Assembly: GCA_025057755.1 (NCBI GenBank)
Contig: JANWVC010000003.1
Coordinates: 310,001-374,000, forward strand
DNA length: 64,000 nt
Source of the DNA: Limisphaera sp.
GTDB lineage: Bacteria > Verrucomicrobiota > Verrucomicrobiia > Limisphaerales > Limisphaeraceae
Direction of reading: 5' to 3'
The position numbers and the translations under genes were made by a program. How positions within the stretch are numbered: position 1 is the first letter of the stretch; every line of letters begins with the position of its first letter. The notes beneath the pieces were generated by a model. That model saw nothing but the letters and a program-made list of their open reading frames with translations. It was not told the DNA's origin and did not search any database. Shown here piece after piece: positions 20,232 through 29,860 of the stretch.

Positions 20232-20279
20232 GACGCACGGCGAGACCCTGCCTTGGAAATATCCTCATGAAAAGGAATT

Positions 20280-20355
20280 TGGTGGAGCCGAGGGGATTCG
20301 AACCCCTGACCTTCTCATTGCGAACGAGACGCTCTACCAACTGAGCTACGACCCC
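20280..20355 (-). tRNA. tRNA-Ala (anticodon CGC)
   Basis: On the minus strand a 76-base cloverleaf begins GGGGTCGTAGCTCAGTTGG. The acceptor stem pairs GGGGTCG with CGGCTCC and contains G3:U70, the alanine identity element. The anticodon loop is TTCGCAA, anticodon CGC; the T loop is TTCGAAT between AGGGG and CCCCT. The discriminator A and CCA end are encoded. Confidence 0.95.
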
Positions 20356-21017
20356 ACCTGCATTTGCCAGCTTCACCAGCGGCCGACCTTGCCCGGCGAA
20401 GTCCACCGAGTAACGATGAACTCCACGGTTTATTGATAGTATGGCCCGTCCCCAGTTCCCTGCAAGTCCTTTCCCAACTGCATCTTCATCGGTCTCAATT
20501 GTTTGGTTGTGCGGCTCTGATCGAGATGGCATGCGCCTCAAGGGATTCCGGTCACGGAGCAACAGTTAGTGACCCCTATGTAGCTTTCCCAAGTCCGTCC
20601 GGCCTTCATACACCGTGCCAATACGTTTCGCCTCTGAAAAATAAATAACCTCGTTCGGTGATTCATAAAAACAATCGCATTTCGCCGCATGCCTCTGCTA
20701 GCCGCGTCAGTTGGCGTGCTGCACAACTTGGGCCGGAGGTCTCCTGTACCTCCGGATCCCCCTCAAGCCTTCACAAAAGTCTTTGTCTCCGCCCAGTCTC
20801 ATAGCCTGGGCCATCCACACAAGGCAACCCGGCCCAGCCCACGCAAGCCCCACCCAGACACGCCGGTCCAAGGCAAAACAAACTGCCAGGCTCCACAGCG
20901 TGCATTATTCAACGGGAACTCTCTAGTCCTGCTCGCCACCCGTACCTGACCCTTTGCAAAATCCGTCAACAAGCGGTAGGCTGAGAAACGTGGCTACCTT
21001 GGAAGTGATCATGTGAC
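20356..21017. other. Intergenic region between tRNA-Ala and rtcB
   Basis: About 660 bases with no credible gene. It contains a perfect 8-bp inverted repeat, CCGGAGGT and ACCTCCGG around a 7-base loop (20733-20755), which could be a terminator or a small structured element; there is no T run on either strand. Near 20950 on the minus strand a short segment faintly recalls the SRP RNA core but lacks the GGAA loop, so I do not call it. Confidence 0.4.
20733..20755. repeat. Perfect 8-bp inverted repeat (hairpin)
   Basis: CCGGAGGT, loop CTCCTGT, ACCTCCGG. It is isolated in a gene-free stretch about 260 bases upstream of rtcB. The function is unknown; it could be a transcription terminator without a U tract or a protein-binding palindrome. 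Confidence 0.5.
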
Positions 21018-22469
21018 ATGTCCGACAATGTAACCGCAGGACAAGGGCAATCAACCAGAGGCAGGGTCATGAGCGAGGCCGAGCTGCACCAGTTGGGCAT
21101 CCCCAGCGGCGAGCCATTACAACAGGCTCAGGCATTGGTGCAACTTTGGCAAGCCAAGGGACGCGACCCGGAACAAATTCGTTCTGACCTGCAAGCGCTT
21201 TTGGCAGATCCAGAACCGTTCCGGGGCGACCCCGAACGTGGGGCTCTAGCTCGGAGTCTCACCGCTGCTCCGATCTCGACCTTGCGAAACGCCAAGGGGG
21301 CGCCCTGGCGTCAATGGGGTCAAAAGTTGGACGCCGAGGCGGTCCAACAAATGGAACGGGCCTGCCAATTACCCATTGCCCTGGCCGGAGCCCTCATGCC
21401 AGATGCCCATGTTGGTTACGGATTGCCCATCGGCGGTGTACTTGCGACCGACAATGCAGTCATTCCTTTTGGTGTCGGAGTGGACATCGCCTGCCGCATG
21501 AAATTAAGCGTCTTGGATCTGCCTTTGGAATCCTTGGAAAAGAAGAAAGATCGGCTGATCCGCGCAATCGAGGCCGAAACCCGCTTCGGCGTGGGCGCCA
21601 CTTTCCAAAGCCGGCGTGAACATCCGGTCATGGACGAAGATTGGTCAGTCAGTCCCGTGACCAAACAATACAAGGATCGTGCTTGGGCACAACTCGGCAC
21701 CAGCGGCAGCGGCAATCACTTCGTGGAGTTTGGGGTGTTGACGCTCCACGAGTCGATCCGCGGCCTGCCCCCTGGCCAATATGTAGCTCTCCTTAGCCAC
21801 AGCGGCAGTCGGGGTACCGGCGCCGCCGTTTGCGAACACTACAGTCGCGTGGCCCAAGCAAAGCACCCGCGGTTGCCCAAGGAGCTGCGACATTTGGCTT
21901 GGCTAAGTCTCGATTCCGAAGAGGGTCAGGAGTATTGGGCCGCCATGGAATTAATGGGCCGCTACGCGGCGGCCAACCATGCTTGCATTCATCGGCACAT
22001 CGCCCGAAATCTCGGCGTGTCAATCTTGCTTGACCTTGAAAACCATCACAACTTCGCTTGGAAAGAACGCCACCGAATCGGCGGTGTCGAGCGCGAGGTC
22101 ATTGTTCACCGCAAGGGAGCCACACCAGCCGGATCGGGCGTACTGGGTATCATCCCGGGATCCATGGCCTCGCCCGCATTTGTTGTCCGGGGCAAGGGAA
22201 ACCCTTCGTCGCTCTTCTCGGCCGCGCACGGCGCAGGTCGGGTCATGAGTCGGACGGCCGCAATGAAGCGCTTTAACTGGAAAGAAGTCCAACGGTACCT
22301 CCAAGAGCGCGGAATCACCTTGATCTCAGCCGGGCTCGATGAAGTGCCCATGGTGTACAAGGACATCCACGAAGTGATGGCAGCTCAGTCGGACTTGGTG
22401 GAGATTGTCGCACAATTTGACCCGCGCTTAGTGAAAATGGCACCACACGGCGAACGTCCCGAGGATTGA
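21018..22469 (+). CDS. rtcB: RtcB-type RNA-splicing ligase
   Basis: 483 residues. RtcB joins 2',3'-cyclic phosphate and 5'-OH RNA ends using GTP and Mn2+, in RNA repair or tRNA healing. Signature stretches are MPDAHVGYGLPIGGVLATDN (His and Asp ligands) and PFGVGVDIACRMKLSV with the metal-binding Asp and Cys. GTSGSGNHFVEFGVL, LLSHSGSRGTG, ENHHNFAW, VIVHRKGATPA and IIPGSMASPAFVVRG follow. FSAAHGAGRVMSR supplies the His that is guanylylated. All metal and nucleotide residues I can identify are present. The ATG at 21018 may not be the true start; an internal ATG at 21069 (MSEAELHQLG) is possible. It belongs to the longer RtcB subtype and has no RtcA, RtcR or archease beside it. Confidence 0.94.
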   Translation: MSDNVTAGQGQSTRGRVMSEAELHQLGIPSGEPLQQAQALVQLWQAKGRDPEQIRSDLQALLADPEPFRGDPERGALARSLTAAPISTLRNAKGAPWRQWGQKLDAEAVQQMERACQLPIALAGALMPDAHVGYGLPIGGVLATDNAVIPFGVGVDIACRMKLSVLDLPLESLEKKKDRLIRAIEAETRFGVGATFQSRREHPVMDEDWSVSPVTKQYKDRAWAQLGTSGSGNHFVEFGVLTLHESIRGLPPGQYVALLSHSGSRGTGAAVCEHYSRVAQAKHPRLPKELRHLAWLSLDSEEGQEYWAAMELMGRYAAANHACIHRHIARNLGVSILLDLENHHNFAWKERHRIGGVEREVIVHRKGATPAGSGVLGIIPGSMASPAFVVRGKGNPSSLFSAAHGAGRVMSRTAAMKRFNWKEVQRYLQERGITLISAGLDEVPMVYKDIHEVMAAQSDLVEIVAQFDPRLVKMAPHGERPED

Positions 22470-22922
22470 TCCAGCGCTCTCCACCACCGCCGTGCCGCAA
22501 AAAGCGATCGGTAGAGAGTATCCAAGCTTATCACCAAAAAGCTGCGCACGGGTGCTTGCATCAGGTTCGACAAAAACCGCCGTGACCTTTTTCCCACCCA
22601 CGAAAGCGCGATCCCGTACATTGCAGCAACGCGCCCGGAAGAGACAGGTAATTCTGTGCATTTGCATGCGCACCCTCGGATCCCCTGCGTGAGTTGCACC
22701 CAACTAAAGGGACTGTCAAAACCCACCTTCGCCTAATCCCAAGACATGAAACAACCAGACCCCTAATACGGGAAAAGCTTCAAAAGGCTAACACCCTCCT
22801 GAACTTTCTCAGAGCCACCAAATTCGATAAATATCACATCCCGCGCAAAGCTTGGTTAGGACCACAACGAACCTATTCGCAAATCACAGGTTCGCCTAAT
22901 CCACCGGAATCGCTCAAAAATG
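22470..22922. other. Intergenic region after rtcB
   Basis: About 450 bases between convergent rtcB and the second PEP-CTERM gene. Apart from the hairpin terminator at its right end I see no gene or RNA. Its last 200 bases are AT-richer than the surroundings. Confidence 0.4.
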
Positions 22923-22948
22923 GAAGGCGCAGGAAATCCTGCGCCTTC
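22923..22948 (-). terminator. Intrinsic terminator of the second PEP-CTERM gene
   Basis: A perfect 12-bp inverted repeat, GAAGGCGCAGGA and TCCTGCGCCTTC, with a 2-base gap, so the real loop is a few bases larger. On the minus strand it is followed by CATTTTTGAG, a short T run. It begins about 25 bases after the stop of the PEP-CTERM gene. Confidence 0.8.
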
Positions 22949-22972
22949 GTATATACCAGTATGAATCTTCCC

Positions 22973-23665
22973 TCAGCTTCGCCGCATGCATCCCCGCATC
23001 AGCAAGAACAGCAATCCGCCGGCCACTCCCAAGGCGAGTACGTTCGGTTCCGGCACGACCGCTTCAATTTGCGCGGCGAAATTCATCGGAATGCCCCACC
23101 GGTTGGTCTTTAACAACCAACCCCCGTTGAGTGGGTCATTCTCCCAATAACTGGTATAATTCCAGCCTGTTGTCGGCGGATCATAAATGTCCACCCCAGC
23201 ACTCTCCCCCGCTCCCGCGTTCACGTTGCGAAATTGGACGCTCCAGGTAAATGTGTTGGGTACAATCACCGGATTCCCAGCATTTCCCGTCAACAACGTG
23301 GCGTAATCGAGAAGAATGGTTTGACGAGCTGATGCCATGACATTAAACCAACCGCTATCATACAGTAAGGTGCCTGGGGCAATGAACGCGTTGTGACTGG
23401 CGTAAAAAGCGTCATTGGCGTAGAATCGAACCCTAATCTGCTCGTCGCCCGAAAAGTTCTCGCCCCAATACTGAAACCGGAACAGGGAAATCATTCTCTC
23501 CGGACCGGGAGCCAAAAGGATCTCGTCACCCACCTCAAGGGAGCCAGTGTTGAAACGAATGAGCTGGTCGTTCGTGGAATTGTCGTAAACCAGCGTTTGA
23601 CCCATCGCGGCTGAGATCCCCACGGCCACAACAAAGCCGGCAAGAAGCGCGCTAAGCATCTTCAT
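22973..23665 (-). CDS. PEP-CTERM sorting-domain surface protein, unknown function
   Basis: About 230 residues from the ATG at 23665, which opens a clean signal peptide (MKMLSALLAGFVVAVGISAA); an upstream start at 23707 would place 14 basic residues before it. The mature region is an all-beta, aromatic-rich domain without enzyme motifs, containing RMISLFRFQYWGENFSG and VRFYANDAF, a pattern common in verrucomicrobial PEP-CTERM proteins. The C-terminus has VVPEPNVLALGVAGGLLFLL followed by MRGCMRRS, the PEP motif, helix and basic tail needed for exosortase sorting. It is monocistronic with a strong terminator. It shares only the sorting signal and layout with the protein at 9156-10190, not its sequence. 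Confidence 0.85.
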   Translation of the reverse strand: MKMLSALLAGFVVAVGISAAMGQTLVYDNSTNDQLIRFNTGSLEVGDEILLAPGPERMISLFRFQYWGENFSGDEQIRVRFYANDAFYASHNAFIAPGTLLYDSGWFNVMASARQTILLDYATLLTGNAGNPVIVPNTFTWSVQFRNVNAGAGESAGVDIYDPPTTGWNYTSYWENDPLNGGWLLKTNRWGIPMNFAAQIEAVVPEPNVLALGVAGGLLFLLMRGCMRRS

Positions 23666-24199
23666 GGTTGCTGTTCTTAGCTCAGAGTTAATTCCGCGAC
23701 CTCTCAAGACCTTTCATTTCGGAGCCTATCCTGCAAGTGAAAGTCTGTCAACGCTTTTTCTGCCTGTGACCAAACTGTTTCCGAAGGGCTATCCAACGAC
23801 CCTACGCTCCGGACAAGGAGCGTCCATGGGCGCTCAGGCCCATGCCTCGCCTGGTCAGCACGGTGGCACTTTCCGAATCACCGGTTGCAAGTCTCATTGC
23901 CGCTGCTAGCTCGTCCCCTGAATATTGCAATCCCACAAGGCATCGGGACAGCCCGACGCCCACCTCTCCACGCAAGCTCAATTGTTCAACCCATCGCTGG
24001 CTCATCTCTCGGAGTTCTCCTCCCAGAAAACCAAAACTGCTTCATCAACCCCAGCGAACACAGCCCTGCACCCAAAGTGGGTCCAACCTTCACCAGCTCT
24101 TAACGGGATAGTCGAGAAGCTGTATCAGGAATGCCCAACTCTGTGGCACAATCTGCGGCATTGAACGGTATCAGATGGTTTGCTTCAATGTGGAGCGTC
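23666..24199. other. Divergent intergenic region
   Basis: About 530 bases between the minus-strand PEP-CTERM gene and the plus-strand SirB1-like gene. It should contain both promoters, but no strong -35/-10 pair stands out. A 7-bp inverted repeat (CATGGGC/GCCCATG, 23825-23844) is the only structure I see. Confidence 0.35.
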
Positions 24200-25081
24200 A
24201 TGAAGGTATCGACACCCACCCTTGCGCCGCATGCATGGTCGGAGCGCCGCCAAGCTGCGCTGCTCACTCTTTTGGGAGATGAGGATCCCGCGGTGTTTTC
24301 AGCCGTTCGCGAGCATTTGGTGACGCACGGCGCCGCAGCGCTCGGTTGGTTGCGGTCGCATTTGGCATGCACGGATCCCATGGTGCGCAAGCGGGTGCGC
24401 GCGATTGTCACTGATATTGAGCGCCACCTGGCCGATGATCAGTTTTTGCAGTTTTGTTTGCGCAGTCCCGATCATTTGGATCTCGAGCGAGGCGCTTTAC
24501 TCCTGGCACGAACGCGAGATCCGGAAGTCAACCTCGAAGGCTACCATGCGTTGCTGGAAAGTTACGCAGCCTCCTTACGCGAGCGAATCAAGCCACGAAG
24601 CCATGCGCGTACTCGGATTCACCTGGTCAATTCTTTCTTTTACAACGACCTGGGAATTCTCAGCACGGATGAATTCGCCTTAAGACCGGACAGCACCTAC
24701 TTGAACACTGTTCTCCACAAAGGTGTGGCCAGCCCGATTGCTGCCGGTATCTTGTACTTGATTTTGGGCCGTCGTTTAGATCTGCCGCTGAGCGGTGTTT
24801 ATTTGCCGGGCCTGTTTCTGTGCCGGTATCAAACCTCAACTGCCGAGATCTTTATTGAAGCTTCCGGTGCGGGTGCCCTACTGAGCCGAGCCACAGCCCT
24901 GCGCCGAGCTCGGTCGCGCATGCCGGATGCCACCGAAGCGGATCTAAAGCCGGCTACGTCCCGTCAGTTGTTGGCTGCCATGTGCGCCCAACTGTATGCG
25001 GCGCATTCAAGTTCGGGTGAAACAGTGGAAGCAGCACGGTTGCGGCGGTATCAGTTGGCCTTGGAACGGGAGAGGGCTTGA
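24200..25081 (+). CDS. SirB1-like transglutaminase-family protein
   Basis: From the ATG at 24200 the product has about 293 residues. The C-terminal half (about 140-230) is a SirB1/transglutaminase-like core: NSFFYNDLGI, then DSTYLNTVLHKGVASPIAAG, LYLILGRRLDLPLSGVYLPG and RYQTSTAEIFIEA. In SirB1 proteins the classical transglutaminase cysteine is often replaced; here the equivalent position reads KGVASPI with no Cys, so it is probably a non-catalytic binding domain. The N-terminal 130 residues look like HEAT-type helical repeats (LLGDEDPAVFSAVREHLV). Cellular role unknown. The start at 24131 is also open but lacks conserved sequence. A small membrane-protein gene follows 48 bases later. Confidence 0.7.
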   Translation: MKVSTPTLAPHAWSERRQAALLTLLGDEDPAVFSAVREHLVTHGAAALGWLRSHLACTDPMVRKRVRAIVTDIERHLADDQFLQFCLRSPDHLDLERGALLLARTRDPEVNLEGYHALLESYAASLRERIKPRSHARTRIHLVNSFFYNDLGILSTDEFALRPDSTYLNTVLHKGVASPIAAGILYLILGRRLDLPLSGVYLPGLFLCRYQTSTAEIFIEASGAGALLSRATALRRARSRMPDATEADLKPATSRQLLAAMCAQLYAAHSSSGETVEAARLRRYQLALERERA

Positions 25082-25129
25082 CTCGGTTGCACAGGGATGC
25101 TCCCAAACGCGAACCCTCCGTGATTAAAC

Positions 25130-25339
25130 ATGCGCTCTGTCCTGCGGCGGTTTCGGCGACTTTCGCCCGAAGAAAAGGAGCGGCGAAGGTTTTACCTCCT
25201 GCCCGGTATGGGAGGACGCGCGTTTTACCGGAAGCAACGCCGCATTCGCATGATTGCTTTGGGAGTCGGATTGGTCGTATCGGCCTTAGTGGTGTTGTTG
25301 CTTTATCTCTTGAATAACTATTACGCTTTTCCCAGATAA
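25130..25339 (+). CDS. Small single-pass membrane protein, unknown
   Basis: 69 residues: a strongly basic, Arg-rich N-terminal 40 residues (LRRFRRLSPEEKERRRFYLL) followed by one clear transmembrane helix (MIALGVGLVVSALVVLLLYL) and a short polar tail. The topology would place the basic part in the cytoplasm. It lies between the SirB1-like gene and manC on the same strand with short gaps, which suggests co-transcription. I recognise no family. It could be a shadow frame, but the clean basic-helix-tail architecture argues it is real. Confidence 0.55.
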   Translation: MRSVLRRFRRLSPEEKERRRFYLLPGMGGRAFYRKQRRIRMIALGVGLVVSALVVLLLYLLNNYYAFPR

Positions 25340-25435
25340 AACCGCGTATTTCGAGAGGTTGCCATGCTTCGCGACCTTGCGCGTGTTCAGCGCGAATGCG
25401 TCTGCCCGCACGTCACATAAACCAATCTAAATCCC

Positions 25436-26566
25436 ATGGGCTCCCGGGAAGATGCGGTTCGTTATGTGGTGCTAATGGCCGGCGGTCGAGGCGAGCGGTT
25501 TTGGCCGTTGAGTCGCCGCCGCATGCCCAAGCATTTGCTCCCGTTATGGGAGGGACACTCCCTCCTTCAAAGGACCGTGGAGCGAGTTGAACCCCTAGTT
25601 CCGATTTCGCAGATCCTTGTGGTCACCACGGCGGAGCAAGCTCGCATCGTCCGACGCCAACTTCCCTTCCTGCCGCGAGAGAATCTAATTGTCGAACCGG
25701 CTGGACGGGATACCGCACCCGCCGTCACTCTGAGTGCAGCCATCGTGGGTGCTCGCAGCTCCAATGCCGTCATGGCCATGCTGCCCGCCGATCACTGGAT
25801 CGGTGATACGGAGCGATTTCGCAACACTCTGGCCGATGCTTTGGATCTCGCTGCGCAACATCCCGTAATAGTGACCCTGGGCATTTGCCCAACCGAACCC
25901 GCCACCGGCTACGGGTACATTCGGTTGGGGAATCCGTGGTCCTACCCTCGCCTGCCGGGGCATCGAGGCACCCTGTTCCATCATGCCGATGCATTCATCG
26001 AAAAGCCATGTCGAGAACGCGCGCTGGAGTTTGTTCAGTCGGGTCAGTATCGCTGGAACGCCGGGATGTTCGTGTGGCATTGGGCAACTTTCCGAGACGG
26101 TCTGGCCGAACACCGGCCGGATTTCCATGCAGCCCTGCTTCGTTGGATCCAGTTTTCGCATCAACCCGCCCGACTCCGTCGCATGCTGGCTCGGGAGTAC
26201 CCTACACTCCCTCGGGTTTCCATTGATTACGCCCTCATGGAACGAGCTCGAAATATCGTCGTCGGAGATGCTTCGTTTGACTGGGATGACCTGGGTTCGT
26301 GGACCTCCCTGGCTCGTCATCTGCCTCAGGATCCTGCAGGCAACGTCCTCCATGGTGATTGCCTGACAATCGAGGCCAGCGGCAATGTCGTTTACGATGC
26401 ACGCTCCACGCCGCGTCGCACGCTTATGGCTTTGCTGGGTGTCCAAGACCTCATTTTGGTCCAAACGGACGATGCCGTTCTGCTCGTTCACAAGTCTCAA
26501 GCCCAAAAAGTCCGCGACCTGGTGCAACGCTTAGCCCAGCATCCGCGACAACAACGACTGGTGTGA
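25436..26566 (+). CDS. manC: Mannose-1-phosphate guanylyltransferase
   Basis: 376 residues, the length of single-domain GDP-mannose pyrophosphorylases without the C-terminal isomerase domain. It forms GDP-mannose from mannose-1-phosphate and GTP for glycan synthesis. Motifs are the nucleotide loop MAGGRGERFWPLSRRRMPK near residue 14, EPAGRDTAPAV near 84, MLPADHWIGD near 112, EPATGYGYIRLG, the active-site Lys in AFIEKPCRERA and RWNAGMFVWHW. DWDDLGSWTSLARHLP lies near the end. All signature residues are present. The ATG at 25436 is preferred. It converges with the RND operon about 140 bases downstream. Confidence 0.92.
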   Translation: MGSREDAVRYVVLMAGGRGERFWPLSRRRMPKHLLPLWEGHSLLQRTVERVEPLVPISQILVVTTAEQARIVRRQLPFLPRENLIVEPAGRDTAPAVTLSAAIVGARSSNAVMAMLPADHWIGDTERFRNTLADALDLAAQHPVIVTLGICPTEPATGYGYIRLGNPWSYPRLPGHRGTLFHHADAFIEKPCRERALEFVQSGQYRWNAGMFVWHWATFRDGLAEHRPDFHAALLRWIQFSHQPARLRRMLAREYPTLPRVSIDYALMERARNIVVGDASFDWDDLGSWTSLARHLPQDPAGNVLHGDCLTIEASGNVVYDARSTPRRTLMALLGVQDLILVQTDDAVLLVHKSQAQKVRDLVQRLAQHPRQQRLV

Positions 26567-26703
26567 AGTCATCGCGGCAAACACAAGCTTGGGAGCCAGC
26601 AGCCCCAAATCCTCGAGCCGACTCGAACCAAAAGCAGTCCACAGCTCGTGTTCATCAACCGAATCGGGTGAGATTGCTCGGCAGACGGGTTGGATGCTCG
26701 ATT

Positions 26704-29700
26704 TTAACTTGTAGCAGTGTGCGCCGAGCGCGCCGTTTCCAGTGTCTCAACCTCAGCCTGCGCGAAGTCTCGACCCAAAGTGCCCGGATCCTCCCCTCTG
26801 TGCTCCCGGGCCAAGAGCATATATAGAGAGGGAATCACCACCAGGGTAAACAAGGTGCCGAAAGCCATCCCGGCCACCACGATTAAGCCAATGGAATTGC
26901 GCGCGGCCGCACCGGGTCCGCTCACCAGCACAAGTGGGAAGTGTCCCGCAACTGTGGCCACGCTGGTCATCAAAACAGGCCGCAGCCGGATAAGGGCGGC
27001 CTGCCGGATCGCTCGCAATTTGTCCAGCCCCGCCCGCTGGAGCTCATTTGCAAATTCAACGATCAGGATACCGTTTTTGGAGACCAGGCCCACCAGTGTG
27101 ACCAAACCGACCTGGGAATAGATGTTCAACGTGGTCGTCCAGCCCGATGTAAAGAAAGGCGTATTGGGGTCCGGCATGCGCAAGAAGGTGAAAATCAACG
27201 CACCAAACATCGCCAAGGGCACCGATCCCAGCAGGATAATCAACGGATCCCGGAAGCTGTTGAACTGAGCCGCCAACACCAAAAAGATCAGCGTCAACGC
27301 CAAGGCAAATGAAGGCAAGAACCGACTGCCTTCGACGCGCAATTGGCGGGATTCCCCTGTATAATCGATCTGGTAGCCAGCAGGAAAAATCTTGGCTGCC
27401 TCAGTCTCCAGAAACCGAAGCGCCTCATCCAGCGGGCGAATAGCCACGCCGCTCAACTTCACAGCGTTGAATTGTTGGAACCGATGTAGAGCACGCGGCC
27501 GGGTCCGTTGTTCCAACCGGGCAAAGGTACTCAGCGGGACAGGTTGACCATTGGGACCCCGCACGTAGGTCTGTTCAATTTGCTCCGGAGTGAGGCGCTC
27601 CACCCGACTGGCCTGAGGAATCACCTTGTAACTACGACCTTGGAGACTGAAGCGATTCACGTAATTACCGCTGAGCAACGTTGCCAAATCAGCCCCAATA
27701 GTGGCCAGATCCAGTCCCATCGCGGCCACTTTGTCTCGGTCCAACACCAACTCCACCTCCGGCTGATCCAATTTCGTGTCCAAAATCGGAGCGAAGGCAA
27801 AGACACCACTCGCCGCAGCGCGGCGCTGCAATTCTTCCGCAAAACGCAAGATCTCTTCCGGTTCGGCTGTCGAGCCTATCACAAACTCCACGGGAAAGGA
27901 GCCGCCGCCGGGCAAGGCCGGGGGCGTAACCACCATCGTGCGAATGCCCGCGATCCGGTTCACCGCCTGCTGGACCTCCGGCACCAGCTCGAACACACTG
28001 CGCTGACGTTGACCCCAAGGCTTGAGCACCAGGCCGCTGAATCCATTGTCCCCGAATGTGATCTGAAAGGTCTGAAGCGCTTCCGGCACCTGCATCAATT
28101 GCCGGTTCAACAGATCCGTGTAAAACGATGTCTGCTCCACCGTGGCATCTGCCGGCGCCTCCACAATGCCAAAGATCACATTTTGATCCTCGGCCGGGGC
28201 CAGTTCCTTCGGTGCCATTTGATACATCGGCAGCACTAATAAACTGAGCCCCAGCCAGAGCGCATAAACCGCTGGTCGAGAAGACAGGGTAACATCCAAC
28301 ACACGCCCATACCCGGCGCGCAGTCGCTCAAACACATGATTCACCCAGCCCGCCAAACCGCGCGTCTGCCGCTCCGGATCCAACAGACGCGCCGACATCA
28401 CCGGCGAGAGGGTCAGGGCCACAATCCCCGAGATGAACACCGCGCCCGCCAGGGTGAAAGCGAATTCGCGAAATAACGCGCCAGTCAATCCTCCTTGGAA
28501 ACCAATGGGCGCATAAACCGCTGCCAACGTAATCGTCATCGCGATCACTGGCCCCACCAACTCCCGCGCACCCAGTACGGCGGCCCGCAACGGCGCCAGG
28601 CCTTGGCGGACATGCCGCTCCACATTTTCCACCACCACAATCGCATCATCCACCACCAGCCCCACCGACAACACAATCGCCAGCAACGTGAGCAAATTCA
28701 GCGTAAAACCAAACATCTGCATCAAAAACACCGCACCAATCAACGACACGGGAATCGCCACCAACGGCACCAACACGGATCGCAACGAACCTAGAAAGAG
28801 ATAAATCACCACCGCCACAATGAGCAGGGTTTCGGTCAACGTTTGCAAAACCTCCCGAATCGCGTTCTCGATGTATTCCGTGGCGTCATATGCAATTGCT
28901 GCTTCCAGTCCCGTGGGCAGGTCCTTCTGAATCGCGTAAACCTCAGCACGAACACGGCGAATCACGTCCAAGGTATTGGCTGTGGGCAACACCCAAACGC
29001 CCATAAACACCGCGCGCCGGCCCGACATTCGGACTTCACTATCATACTCCTCGGCTCCCAACACCACATCGGCCACATCCCGCAATCGCACCAACCGGTC
29101 TCCTTCACGCCGAATCACCAAATCACGAAATTCTTCAGCGGACCGCAGGTCAGTGTTGGCCGTCAGATCCATTTGTACCAACGAACCTTTGCTTCGACCC
29201 ACAGCAGCCAGAAAGTTGTTGGCCTGCAACGCCCGCCGCACATCGTCCGGTGACAGGCCATAGGCCGCTAAGCGTTCCGGCTTCAACCAGATTCGCATCG
29301 CAAAGGTGCGGCCCCCCAAGATGTCCGCACGTTGAACTCCTTCAATGGCCGAAAGCCGCGGCTGGACCACCCGCACCAAGTAGTCGGTAATCTGATTGGC
29401 CTCAAGGAGGTCCGATGTAAAACTCAGATACGCCGCCGCAATAGCGCTTTCTGCGTTCTCAATGTTAATGACCGGAATCTCCGCACCTGCCGGAAGATCA
29501 CCCCGCACCTGATTAACCCGCGCCCCGATCTCGGCCAACGCTTTGTTGGGATCATAATTGAGCTTTAACCGAACGGTAATGGTCGAGAGCCCCTGCCGAC
29601 TCACCGACTCGATATAATCAATACCGTCGGCAGCAGCGATGGCCCGTTCCAGAGGAGTGGTCACAAAGCCCCGGACGAGATCCGGACTAGCCCCTACATA

Positions 29701-29853
29701 AACCGTTGTGACCGTAATCGCAGCATTGTCACTTCGCGGGTATTGCCGAACCGTCAGCGTGAAAATCGCCTGCAACCCGGCAATCACGATCACGAGGTTG
29801 ATCACCACGGCCAGCACCGGCCGGCGAATGAAGATATCTGTGATGGCTTTCAT
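26704..29853 (-). CDS. RND-family multidrug efflux permease (AcrB/MexB type)
   Basis: 1049 residues from the ATG at 29853, giving MKAITDIFIRRPVLAVVINL, the standard hydrophilic-efflux RND start; a longer frame to 29913 would overlap the adaptor gene. It uses proton import to export drugs or other amphiphiles through a tripartite complex. Twelve membrane helices and two large periplasmic loops are evident; the helix-4 motif GLVVDDAIVVVENVERH carries the proton-relay Asp residues. Typical loop stretches include RQYPRSDNAAITVTTVYVGA and FFTSGWTTTLNIYSQVG. The family's usual length is 1030-1050. It starts 7 bases after the adaptor stop, so the two are co-transcribed. No TolC-like outer-membrane gene is adjacent. 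Confidence 0.95.
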   Translation of the reverse strand: MKAITDIFIRRPVLAVVINLVIVIAGLQAIFTLTVRQYPRSDNAAITVTTVYVGASPDLVRGFVTTPLERAIAAADGIDYIESVSRQGLSTITVRLKLNYDPNKALAEIGARVNQVRGDLPAGAEIPVINIENAESAIAAAYLSFTSDLLEANQITDYLVRVVQPRLSAIEGVQRADILGGRTFAMRIWLKPERLAAYGLSPDDVRRALQANNFLAAVGRSKGSLVQMDLTANTDLRSAEEFRDLVIRREGDRLVRLRDVADVVLGAEEYDSEVRMSGRRAVFMGVWVLPTANTLDVIRRVRAEVYAIQKDLPTGLEAAIAYDATEYIENAIREVLQTLTETLLIVAVVIYLFLGSLRSVLVPLVAIPVSLIGAVFLMQMFGFTLNLLTLLAIVLSVGLVVDDAIVVVENVERHVRQGLAPLRAAVLGARELVGPVIAMTITLAAVYAPIGFQGGLTGALFREFAFTLAGAVFISGIVALTLSPVMSARLLDPERQTRGLAGWVNHVFERLRAGYGRVLDVTLSSRPAVYALWLGLSLLVLPMYQMAPKELAPAEDQNVIFGIVEAPADATVEQTSFYTDLLNRQLMQVPEALQTFQITFGDNGFSGLVLKPWGQRQRSVFELVPEVQQAVNRIAGIRTMVVTPPALPGGGSFPVEFVIGSTAEPEEILRFAEELQRRAAASGVFAFAPILDTKLDQPEVELVLDRDKVAAMGLDLATIGADLATLLSGNYVNRFSLQGRSYKVIPQASRVERLTPEQIEQTYVRGPNGQPVPLSTFARLEQRTRPRALHRFQQFNAVKLSGVAIRPLDEALRFLETEAAKIFPAGYQIDYTGESRQLRVEGSRFLPSFALALTLIFLVLAAQFNSFRDPLIILLGSVPLAMFGALIFTFLRMPDPNTPFFTSGWTTTLNIYSQVGLVTLVGLVSKNGILIVEFANELQRAGLDKLRAIRQAALIRLRPVLMTSVATVAGHFPLVLVSGPGAAARNSIGLIVVAGMAFGTLFTLVVIPSLYMLLAREHRGEDPGTLGRDFAQAEVETLETARSAHTATS

Positions 29854-29860
29854 GCCAGCC

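Noticed and set aside
20221..20562. 113-codon minus-strand frame covering tRNA-Ala
   Set aside because: Contains the classic translated-tRNA string VVAQLVERLVRNEKVRGSNP; this is a false frame produced by the tRNA gene.
20930..20975. SRP RNA-like core (GGGTCAGG...AGCAG) on the minus strand
   Set aside because: The GGAA tetraloop and flanking symmetric loop are missing and no stem extends on both sides; chance resemblance.
25685..26527. 280-codon minus-strand frame antisense to manC
   Set aside because: Shadow frame of a well-supported gene with full catalytic motifs; no homology features.
27508..28239. 243-codon plus-strand frame opposite the RND permease
   Set aside because: Antisense shadow with repetitive His/Gln/Arg composition.
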